From positions 370,615 through 434,614 of the forward strand of contig CAJNDS010002422.1 in the NCBI GenBank assembly GCA_905221605.1: a stretch of DNA of 64,000 bases, written 5' to 3'. Origin of the DNA: Symbiodinium natans (Eukaryota > Sar > Dinophyceae > Suessiales > Symbiodiniaceae). Both the position numbers and the translations under genes were made by a program. The first letter of the stretch is position 1; every line of letters starts with the position of its first letter. Below the pieces are notes generated by a model. The model saw nothing but the letters and a program-made list of their open reading frames with translations, did not search any database and was not told the DNA's origin. Positions 39,160 through 48,600 of the stretch are shown in pieces.

Positions 39160-40060
39160 CCCTAAACACTAATCCCTAAACCTTAAACCTTAAACCCTAA
39201 ACCCTAAACCCTGTACCCTTCTTTTGCGAAATACCTGCAATCTCCAGCTTCGCATCCGCGGGAGGTAAGCGGAATCGACTTTGCCGCGAAGCGTACCTGG
39301 GCCCAAAGAGGAGCAGGGTTTAGGGTTTAGGGTTTAGGGTTTAGAGTTTAGGGTTTAGGGTTTAGGGTTTAGGGTTCAGGGTTCAGGGTTTAGGGGACCC
39401 GGAACTACCCAGGAACAAGCTCTGGAAAGGTTTAGGAAGTTCCGTCTTGGGAGCCCTGAACCCTAAACCCTAAACCCTAAACCCTTAACCCTTAACCCTT
39501 AACCCTCAACCCGTAGCCCTAAACCCTGAACCCTAAACCCCGAGCCCTACACCCTCGAACCCTACACCCTGCATGCCGCTGCATAGGAGTGCTTCTCAGT
39601 TACGTGCGACTGAAACCTTCGAGTTCTCAAGTCCTGAAGACTGTAAAGCCTAAGCGGTTTGCCTTGTAGCTCCTGAACCCATTCCTTCAAAAGAACTAAC
39701 TCCTGCGTAACCTCTGAACCCCACACCATGAATTAGGTTGTAGTAGGGTTTAGGACCCTAAACCCTAAACCCTAAACCCAAAACCTTAAACCCTAAACCC
39801 TAAACCCTAAACCTTAAACCCTAAACCCTAAACCCTAAACCCCAGACCCTAAGCCATTCTGGGGTCTAGGGCCAGCCACAGAAGTCCTCAGCTTTAAAGC
39901 CTGAACGCGAAAACCTCGCTGACAACTTCAAGGTCCGTTAACGGAATCGGAACAGCTGATCAAGGAGGCAAGATCAGGGTTTAGGCTTTAGGGTATCGGG
40001 GTTTAGGGTTTAGGGTTTAGGGCTTAGGGCATAGGGCTTAGGGTTTAGGGCCTCAACCTT
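39160..40060. other. Telomere tracts with short spacers, no clear gene
   Basis: Alternating CCCTAAA and TTTAGGG blocks (39160-39210, 39315-39395, 39450-39550, 39750-39860, 39970-40060). Spacers of 60-180 bp could hold small exons, but none was convincing. Confidence 0.5.
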
Positions 40061-40330
40061 TTGGGGGGGGGTTTAGTGTTCGCATTTTGGGTTTGCAGTT
40101 GTCGAACGACTTTCCTCATTTTCGTTTGGTTCTCTTGTGACAGGAGCATTCTGAGGACGGTTGAGGTCGAGAGCTCTCCCAAGACATGACAGAATCCTGA
40201 ACGCTCCACACACACCCCCCCCCCCCCCCAGAAAAAAATCTCTAACGAAGTTCAGGTAACTGCTACAGACCCCAAACGCTCAAGAACAGAGAGGCAAGGC
40301 CATTTTTTTCATAGCATTAAAAGCTTCGCA

Positions 40331-40864
40331 ATGGGTTCACGCGAAGCTGATGAGATGCCTCAAAGGTGTGAGCAGTTAGGAGTATATGGCGAATGCTGCA
40401 TTCAAAGTCCTCGTGACGGCACTTCTGGACTTCGAAAGCATGAGCAGATAGCGACAGCTACATTCACCATTTTCGTGACTGTCATCGCTTTTGGCCTTGC
40501 GCTTAAAGGACAGCAGCCAAAAAGCCAAACCTCCAAAGGAAACGAAAGTCACGAGTTTGGTCACCAACGAACGCTCGCGCATGCTCGGCAGGGGACGCTT
40601 GTGGGCGCCGGGTCACCTCACCCTCAGACCACCAAATCTCACAATGAACCTGTAGCCCTAACCCTAAACCCTAACTAAACCCTGAACCTTAAACCCTAAA
40701 CCCAAAACCTTAAACCCTAAACCCTAAACCCTAGACCCTAAACCCTCGAAGCTGGAACCCCAAACTGGTGTGGGTGTGTCCGAACAGGCGCTTGCGCAGC
40801 AGGCAGCATCAGGTGAGGCGCTCGAGCCACTTGGCGCATCATTGCTCCAATCGCAAGCCTAGGA
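40331..40864 (+). CDS. Small single-pass membrane protein, two exons
   Basis: ATG at 40331 opens MGSREADEMPQRCEQLGVYG. One membrane segment follows, TATFTIFVTVIAFGLAL, then a Lys/Gln-rich tail. The frame enters CCCTAAA-like DNA near 40655. A second exon at 40749-40864 reads KLEPQTGVGVSEQALAQQAA then SGEALEPLGASLLQSQA and stops with TAG. The telomere tract between them is probably an intron; the exact junction is not fixed. No family recognised. Confidence 0.5.
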
Positions 40865-41164
40865 GTTAGGGTTTGGGGCTTCAGAACCTGAAGGGTTAAG
40901 CAAACCTCATGCAGTTTTCGCCGTTTTCTTAATCGGTGTCCCTTTTGTGGATATCCTAGATTGAAGGGACTGTCGGCAAACAGGACCCCCAAACGGGAAG
41001 AGGCCAAAAACTGAGCCTTAAGCCTGTAGATTGATAATTCTGGGAAATATTTATCAAGTTTTTCATGTGTCACATGTCATGTGCCATATACAATATCATG
41101 GACCCTCCTTCATCTAGCATGAAGGACCGTTCAGCCTGGTGCGCTGCTTTTCTGAATCTATCAT

Positions 41165-41400
41165 CTATCGTCTGATATTCATTACACAATATACTATGTA
41201 ATATGCAACATGTAATAATTCTGCAATCTGTAGTATGTAATGCGTAATGTGTAGTATGTATTCTGTTATATGAAACATGTCATATGTAGTATGTAGCATG
41301 TAGTATGTAACATGCAATGTGTGATGTGTAATGTGTAATTTGTAGCATGAAATGTAAGATGCAACGTGTAATATGTAATGTATAATGTATGATGTGGACA
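41165..41400. repeat. Imperfect ATGTA-type minisatellite
   Basis: Repeated blocks such as TAGTATGTAACATG and GTGTAATATGTAATG over about 230 bp. The reverse ORF across it is repeat-derived. Confidence 0.75.
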
Positions 41401-41411
41401 CATGCTATATA

Positions 41412-41839
41412 TGCAAGGTTATGTTTCGTAGAACAGATGAAATGTTTGGAAGAGTCATTGATGAAGATGAGCTATTGAATATATCTTGGAAAGATCGAAT
41501 GTATTATAGTATTCATGGTGTTGCGTTTTTGGGACCGATGCTGGGGTTCGAGGGATTCAGGGTTGAGGCTCCAGGGTTTCGAATGCAGGGCATAGTGGTG
41601 AGTGTTTGAAGATCAGGGATTGCATCTGTTTTTGGTGCCTGAGTAGTAGAGTAGGTAGCCCTTACTGGCCTTTGGGGGCATTGCAATCCCTATATAATGC
41701 CGAGGGTGAACCTTTAGTTCCTCCAGGATACTGGACAACTAAGTTACGCGGGCATCCGCAGGAAGAAAGTGAAGATCCCAGCCCTGAGCTCCCCAGCCTT
41801 CTTCACGGCTCTCAGATTTGGGGCCCAGAGGACTTTTGA
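41412..41839 (+). CDS. AT-rich exon and C-terminal exon around an introner
   Basis: The frame from 41418 reads MFRRTDEMFGRVIDEDELLN ISWKDRMYYSIHGVAFLGPM with A/T-ending codons, unlike other exons here. An AGTAGAGTAGG introner (41645-41745) follows. Beyond it the frame reads LRGHPQEESEDPSPELPSLL and stops with TGA at 41837-41839. Linking the two is inference. Confidence 0.35.
41645..41745 (+). mobile_element. Introner, AGTAGAGTAGG family (copy 3)
   Basis: AGTAGAGTAGGTAGCCCTTA ... CTCCAGGATACTGGACAACT. About 100 bp, matching 31294-31395 and 23677-23777. Confidence 0.75.
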
Positions 41840-42046
41840 GATTGGTTCAATGTCAGACTTCGACTCCCCAAGGCTTTCCCACTGAGGGCTTCAAAATTGT
41901 TTAGTGTGGCAGACCAACCCCGCGTGAAGTACAAAGACCCGAGAGAGCTTAGGGCCATTCACTCACTTCCGCAAGCCTTTTGAAGCCCGGAGGAAACGTT
42001 GGGCTTTATGTAGGCTTGAAGGGCACCAGGTTGTGAGCCTCGTATC

Positions 42047-42164
42047 AAGTAGGGTTTATATCACTGTTTTTGGTGAGTGTATGTAAGGTTCCCTTTTATC
42101 ATTGGTGAGTGTATATACCTGGTGTCCTTTTGGGGGTACAAGAAATATGTACCCTACTTCATAT
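42047..42164 (+). mobile_element. Element with TTGGTGAGTGTATATACC repeats (copy 2)
   Basis: AAGTAGGGTTTATATCACTG ... AGAAATATGTACCCTACTTC. The arms are AAGTAGGGT / ACCCTACTT. It ends ATATGCAG directly before a coding frame. Confidence 0.65.
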
Positions 42165-42167
42165 GCA

Positions 42168-42608
42168 GCCAGCAAAGTCCAGGTCCTCAACTCCCGCGCT
42201 TCACCATCTCGAATCCCCAATCCCCACATCCTGCAGGTCTCCGAATGGCTACAACTACTGGGGCTTCCTGCCGTGGCGAGCCTGCATGTCTTGATTGGGA
42301 TTGATCTATTTTTTGATGCCTTCATGTCAAGGCATTTCCTAAAGTGGGGGTCCCCTTTTACACACAACTCCAGAATACTAGAATCCTTGTCATCGGAACC
42401 GCAAGCAAGGTACCGGTACCGCTGTTTGGGAGGTTTTTTTATTGCCTCTCCACCCACGAAAAACTGTAGGCAGAATCTACAAAATGCATTTCCGGTTGCA
42501 ACCGTGGGGAGTTCCGCTCAGAAGCCTCAGGAAGGCGCAAGGTCCTTGATCTTGGTAATGCGAAGAAGTCAGGCAGCCCCTAATAACCCCACTGAACCCG
42601 AAAGATAG
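42168..42608 (+). CDS. Exon of an unknown protein
   Basis: After ATATGCAG the frame reads SKVQVLNSRASPSRIPNPHI then EWLQLLGLPAVASLHVLIGI DLFFDAFMSRHFLKW. It stays open to a stop at 42606-42608, though the 3' part may be non-coding. Hydrophobic core, no family recognised. Confidence 0.45.
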   Translation, partial: ASKVQVLNSRASPSRIPNPHILQVSEWLQLLGLPAVASLHVLIGIDLFFDAFMSRHFLKWGSPFTHNSRILESLSSEPQARYRYRCLGGFFIASPPTKNCRQNLQNAFPVATVGSSAQKPQEGARSLILVMRRSQAAPNNPTEPER

Positions 42609-42742
42609 AGATGGTCCAGTTTTCCAAAACTGACATCGGCACTCACCATGGTCCCTACACCGGGTCTCGGTTGCAAGGTTTACTTTGGCTCGAAGCCCAG
42701 CTGTCTTGAGACTTGGCGCGCTAAGTCCTGCTTTGATCGGCC

Positions 42743-43270
42743 ATGTTCTCATGGTGCCTCGGCAATGCCGGCACAGTTCCTGATGAGCACAGCCACGCAG
42801 CTCTTGTCATAGACTTTCCGGATGAGAACTGCTATGCACAGTATGAGACCCACCATGCTTTCCGTGACAAAGCGGAGAGCTCACAAGTGGACGAAGGAGA
42901 CTTAGATGCTTCCATCTCCACGGCGGCCTCTTCCTTCCATGAGGAGGTCGGTACGGGGGAAGCTGAGAAGACGTTGAAGCTGACCTTCAAGACGCCAGAC
43001 AGGGAGCATGTCGAGGTTCTCTTCCACTCCACTCCGCTGTGCGTGCGCTTCTCGAAGAGTGTGCCTTTGACTGTCACGGCGGTTGGCACGGAATTTTCGG
43101 GCAGCGCTCATGTGGAGACATCCTGGGTGCTCACGCATGTAGATGACCTACGGGTAGATACGGACTACAAGTATGCAGCGCACCAGATCAGGTTAGCTAC
43201 GAGGTCGCTTCCCCGCAGAACATATCTTGCCGGGCGCGACGAGATCGTCGACTTTGGCCGTGAGATTTAG
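42743..43270 (+). CDS. PDZ-like domain protein
   Basis: An uninterrupted 175-codon frame from ATG to TAG. Acidic first half (QVDEGDLDASISTAASSFHE); then KTLKLTFKTPDREHVEVLFH and SKSVPLTVTAVGTEFSGSAH, followed by SWVLTHVDDLRVDTDYKYAA. The order beta strand, 'F-K-S-V-P-L-T-V', 'G-W-V-L' equivalent and helix resembles the PDZ-like modules repeated in dinoflagellate proteins. Such domains bind protein termini. Intronless here. No telomere DNA within. Confidence 0.55.
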   Translation: MFSWCLGNAGTVPDEHSHAALVIDFPDENCYAQYETHHAFRDKAESSQVDEGDLDASISTAASSFHEEVGTGEAEKTLKLTFKTPDREHVEVLFHSTPLCVRFSKSVPLTVTAVGTEFSGSAHVETSWVLTHVDDLRVDTDYKYAAHQIRLATRSLPRRTYLAGRDEIVDFGREI

Positions 43271-43730
43271 TGGACATGGGTCTTACTTCAAGCAGCTCAG
43301 TGTCCCGGTCTTGCGGTTGCAGGGGGGGGCCAGCAGTGTGTATGCTGTTTCTAGCCCCCCTCTGCGCAGTACGCAGCTCTGCCACCAGCCTCGTAGAATC
43401 CCGAGGCACTTCGCTGCTTGCAGGTTTTGGGCAGGGCCTGGCTGTAGCTGAGCTCACCAAGGTTCTGCTGTGATTTTTCGGCAAGCGTGGATGCTGCTAC
43501 ACCGTTCTGTTCCATGTAGAGCCGAGGAGGGGGCAGATCCGGTGGAAGCGAGGGACATGCCGTGCCCCACACTGGTAATTAAGTCGGTCTGGTGAATGTT
43601 GGCCATGACACAGTGCTGAAGTACTTCCAGCAAGAGAATTCGATCAAGTGCACTTCCGCATGCATAGATTGCTGCTACAGGCCACGAGGTGCACACACCA
43701 TAGTGAATCCACCCGTGCCCATGACATGTA

Positions 43731-43823
43731 TGGTCGGTTCTCAAAATTATGGTCCCTTTGTGGCTACCCTACATATTCAATAGCAACCCCAAAAAGGATC
43801 ATGAAGAGAACTGACCATGTTGG
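43731..43823. mobile_element. Element of the ACTTCTCAAAATTATGG family
   Basis: Arms TGGTCGGTTCTCAAAATTAT and AGAGAACTGACCATG; the interior CCCTTTGTGG...ACCCTACATATT matches the other copies. Confidence 0.7.
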
Positions 43824-43908
43824 CACTGACTTTATGACGGTACGTGCGAAAAAAAGGACCGGGAGCGAACGCGAGCCCCTTGCAACTGTGACAAACGCCT
43901 GCTTGGAC

Positions 43909-44058
43909 ATTCATGGTACTTCTTAACCAAGTATGACTGTACGTATCACCCACTTATAAGCCCCTTAAGTGCCCTAATATGGTTTAACCATAGTTATAAG
44001 TACAGTCATAGGTACAGTGTTAATTGGTCAATAAGTACCATGAACCTCCAAGTGTCTG
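43909..44058. mobile_element. Introner, TTGGAGGTTCATGGTAC family
   Basis: Arms CTTGGACATTCATGGTACTT and AAGTACCATGAACCTCCAAG; the interior carries TTATAAGCCCCTTAAGTGCC as at 3222-3467. Confidence 0.7.
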
Positions 44059-44276
44059 CCTCAACAACAGGCAGTGCCTTTACCCGACTACGTAAGTTTC
44101 GATCATTCGCGTTGTCTGCAAAGCCGTAGCCGCACCCTCCTGTGGCAGCTTCTGCACTTTCTGTTTGTCACCATTCATGACAGCTACGCTCCACTCTGCA
44201 ACACTCTCTGCAGCGCAGAATCCGCTCGACAGTATCGTACTGTGTCTCATCAGAGGCACGCTCTAGCCCTTCCGAT

Positions 44277-44400
44277 ATGCCGAGGAAGTTCGTGGACCGT
44301 GTCTTCCCCAATAAGACGGCGGTGACTTGGTCTTCCCGCTGTTGGAACCAGGCCGGTTCCGGTTCAGTGTTGGTCTTCGGCCTTTGGAGGCTGTGCCGGA
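44277..44400 (+). CDS. Candidate first exon
   Basis: ATG at 44277 opens MPRKFVDRVFPNKTAVTWSS RCWNQAGSGSVLVFG, running into degenerate CCCTAAA DNA. A different frame upstream (44074-44325) is also open. Not recognised. Confidence 0.35.
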
Positions 44401-44754
44401 AACCCTTCAACCCTCAACCTTCAAGCCTCAAGCCTCAACCCTCAACCCTAAACCCTAAACCCTACATCCTCAACCCTAAAGCGTAAACCCTAAACTCATC
44501 CTAAACCCTCGGTCTTGACATCCCCAAGCCCTCACAAGAAGAAGTGGAAGCCCTGGACTCCCAAAACCCTAAACCTGACGTGAGGGTTTGTTCGAGTCTA
44601 ATTAAGCCTCCCCTAAACCATAAACCCTAAGCCCGAAGCCCTAAGCCTGAGCCCTAAGCCCTCAGCCCTAAACCCTAAACTCAAACCCTAAACCCTAAAC
44701 TCGAAGCCGAAACCCGAAACCCTGTTTAGGGTTTAGGGTTCACGGCTTGCGAGA

Positions 44755-45350
44755 CACGTGACGATGCCAAAAGGCCCGGAATTCAAGTCTGTTGGACCTG
44801 CCGAGCGTCGGGGTGAAGTGGCCGCTGTGTTGAAGAGCTGTGCCCTTTCCTCCCCAAAAGGTGGTACCGTGGTGGTTGGCTGCCCTAAGCCCATAGACTT
44901 GCCTTGGTCCAGATCTCCGCATCGACGGTGAAGGCGAATGGCAACTGGGTCTTGAAGGTGGAGGTGTCGAAAGCGAAGCACTTGACGCTTGTTGGAAGAT
45001 GGGGGCTGCGCCGGGGGCTGTGGAGCAGTTGTCGATCTTAGCACTGACTACAGCATCCCCTAGCCGAGATGCATGATTGCGGTTGAAGCTGGAAACGGGT
45101 TCTGTAGAAGCCGTTCGCAGGAAAGGCTTTGCTCGGCATAGTAGTTGGGCCCTCGTTGCTGCAGCAGCAGTTCTGGCGATGCTCAAGCTTGCTGCAGTTA
45201 AAAAGCATAATAAGAAGAAGGATAATAGTAATAGCGACAGATTTTCATGCAAGCTGCATCGCCGCTGGCGCCGCAGCACGACTGTAATTCGCTTGAAGCG
45301 GCTGCACCATCTTGATCGTGGCAGCTGTCTCATTGAAATGCAGGGGCAGT
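44755..45350 (+). CDS. Candidate exons of a membrane protein
   Basis: Islands read MPKGPEFKSVGPAERRGEVA (ATG at 44764), then TVKANGNWVLKVEVSKAKHL (about 44928-45000), then GSVEAVRRKGFARHSSWALV AAAAVLAMLKLAAVKKHNKK (45100-45240), with a membrane segment followed by a Lys/Asn-rich tail, stopping at 45350-45352. Continuity between islands is not shown. A long reverse frame is treated as a shadow. Confidence 0.35.
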
Positions 45351-45629
45351 GAAACCCAGGCTGTGTGATGAGATTTTCGGCTTCTTCACCGGCTCACACT
45401 TCCGAGTCGGCTCATTCCCGGCGCCGATTGGAGGCAGCAAGACCTTCACCTTTCCGATTGGGCAGTCCCTGCCTCAGCTCTCGTGATGCCGGGCTTTGGC
45501 TTGGTGAAGCCCAGCAACCCACAAAACCTGCAACTCCAAACCCTCAAGCAACCCGGAACTGTCAGCAAACCCTAAACCCTAAACCCTAAATCCTAAACCC
45601 TAAACCCTAAACCCCAAACACCCTAGCCT

Positions 45630-48600
45630 TTCGACGTGTCGTTCAGTTCGGGAGGGCCTGCCGTAGTAGCCTTTTCATAGCAGAGCCCCTGAATTGCAGA
45701 ATAGTCCCCCCCCCCTTCCTCCCCCGCAAGAAAACAAGAGGCTTTTGCTTGGGCACCCTCAGCCCTAAACCCTAAGCCCTAAACCCTAAACCCCTAAACC
45801 CTAAACCCTAAACCCTAAACCCTAAACCCTAAACCCTAAACCCTAAACCCTAAACCCTAAACCCTAAACCCTAAACCCTAAACCCTAAACCCTAAACCCT
45901 AAACCCTAAGCCCAAGGTTGACCGAAAGCCAAGTTTGGGATGTGGAGACGCTGGGCATCCGGATCTTCACCTTCCAGGAGAGCCCATTGGCAACCGTCAG
46001 GCTGGGCTCTTGTTGGCTGAGCCCTAAACCCTAAACCCTAAACCCTAAACCCGAAACCCTAAACCATAAACCCCAAGCCCTAAACCGAGGGTTCCTCCCG
46101 GGGATTCTTCTACGGTACCTGGGGTCCCTGAATATGAAGTTTTTGAACCTCAAAGCCGCGGCCCTTGTTTTTTGTGTGTGGTGGGGCTCATCAAGCAGCT
46201 GGCAAACACGCGACCCCAGTTGCGCTTCCCTCTTGGGTGGGGGATGGCCGCCGCCAGGAATATCTTGGACACTGCCTTGCTCTTCGTGCCAGATGCAACT
46301 CGAGGTGCTCAGGGGCGGGGGGGAGGTGGGGGCAGGCGGATGCTTGGCAGGAGGAGTGGCTTCGAACGAGCGAGGAGCATGTGGGGGTGTACGACAAGAA
46401 GGGACCCTTCATCTAGACCCCTAAAATAATAGGCTTTTCCTGTATAATGAGAACCCAAAAAGGTACCCCTATTTTCAAACAAACCATGTGAGTCATGTGA
46501 AATGAGTAGGTGAGGCAAGGTGAGTGGGCCAGGCTGGACAGGTTGGAATGCGAGCGAGTGAATGAGAGAGTGAGCCAAGGTGGGCTTGGTGGCGTGTTTG
46601 GAGAGTACATGGCTCCAGCCTTCATCTCTAGGGAACCACATTTTTATGACCTGTTCGGTCAAGACCTATCAAGGCTAAGAGAAGAAGACTGGCATTCAAG
46701 TCGTGTGGAGATGGCCTAACCCTAAGCCCTAAACCCAAGCGTTTCGGGACAACCCTAAACCCTCAACCCTCAGCCCCAAACCCTTGTTGTGATTTTGTTC
46801 CTGGGCTGGCAAGCCTTGGGCACGGTATTTGCGAGGGTTTGGGAGAAAACGGTCTAGAAGGATGTGGGTTTACAAGGGCTTGTGAGGGTTGGTGGGGGCT
46901 GATGAAGGTTGATGAGCGCTTGTGGGGGGCTTGTAAGGGTTCATACGGCTTTCGAGTGGAGCTTGTACGATGTGTGGGTGCTTCAAGCGCCTGGTAGCAT
47001 CAGGCCCACCACACCTCAGTGAGGGTTCGGGGCCTAGGGGGCATTCGGCAGGGCTGATTTTCTGAAGCCGCGTGTGTGTCTTGCAGCATTGTGTGTTTCG
47101 GTGTTTGGGGCTCTGCGCCTCTGATTCTCTGGTGTATGGCAGAGGAGGTGAGGGAGCACAGCGGAGGAGGGAACCTGCCCCCCAAATCCCCCCATTGCCA
47201 TAGTGACCTAAGTCCCCAAGACAGACCCTAAACCCTAAACCCTAAACCCTAAACCCTAGATCCCCAAGATGTGGGAGGTGTCGAATCCTCCTTCGCCAAG
47301 CGAAATGTGGAGTTCCTGCGGAACTACGTCGGGTCTGGCCTGAAGCCTCGGAAAGACCCGGGGGGCTTGCTTCTCAACGAGTCTGCGTCCTGGCAGCCTG
47401 GTGGCTTCGGGTTTAGGGTTTAGGGTTTAATTGGGGTTTAGGGTTTAGGGTTTAGGGTTCAGGGTTTAGGGTTTAGGGTTTAGGGCGGGGTTCAGGGTCA
47501 AGAATACGGAGTTTAGGGGTCCAGGGCTTAAGGTTTAGGGCCATGGCTTCGCGGTGTGCTGGAGAGACCCTTTCGCGAGCCTTTAGCAAAGCATCTGCGG
47601 GCAAGCCTCAAGCCCAAACCTTGAAACCCCGAAAGCCTCAAACCCTAAGCATTAAACCCTATACCCCAAACCCTAAACCCGAAACCCTAAACCCCAAACC
47701 CTAACCCCTAAACCCTAAACACTGCACCCCAGGACATTCGCTCCGGGGACTTCCTCGGCGTTTTGCGACTCGACGGTCTGGATCCGATGTTGGCCTGGGG
47801 TGTCCTGGACTGCTGGCTTAGGGTTTGGGGTTCCGGGTTTGGGGTTGCACCCTAAACCCTAAACCCTAAACCTTTTATTCTTCGGGTTTAGGGTTTAGGG
47901 TTTAGGGTGTAGGGTTTAGGGTTTAGGGTTTAGGGTTTCGGGTTTAGGGTTGAACCCTAAACTCCCTACCCCCTCAGCCCAGTACCTCATCAGGGCTCGG
48001 CACGGACCCCGGCTGCGGGTTGCGCCCTAAACCCTAAACCCTAAACCCTAAACCCTAAACCCTAAACCCTAAACCCTAAACCCTAAACCCTAAACCCTAA
48101 ACCCTAAACCCTAAACCCTAAACCCTAAACCCTAAACCCTAAACCGGAAGGCATGGGCTCTCACACTGGTCACACGGCTGTGGCCATCTGGGAGGATGGC
48201 CAGCTGTATGTGGCGGAGAGCACTGTCAACAGCTCCTACTGGAGCCTTTGCCTGCTTAGTTTATTAGGGGTTCAGAGTTTAAGGTTTAGGGTTTAGGGTT
48301 TAGGGTTTAGGGTTTAGGGTTTAGGGTTTAGGGTTTAGGGTTTGGGGTTTAGGCTTTGGGGTGTCTTTACAAGTTGCCTGCTTTGGGGCGTATATGGTCA
48401 GTTCTGAAGATTATGGTCCCTTCTTGGGTATCCTAAATATTGGTGGTCACCTTCTCATAGCAGCAAAGGGACCATACTTTAGAGAAGTGATTGCAAAGAA
48501 GTTTGGTGGCACATGATTGCGCCGGACTTGCAGCATGTTCTTCGCCTCCGATGGAGTAAGCCCCACCCCACCCCCCACCCACCCCCGGGTCGTTGCTTAG

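Noticed and set aside
42832-43138. Reverse ORFs opposite the PDZ-like protein
   Set aside because: The forward 175-codon frame starts with ATG, ends cleanly and has domain-like order; the reverse frames are shadows.
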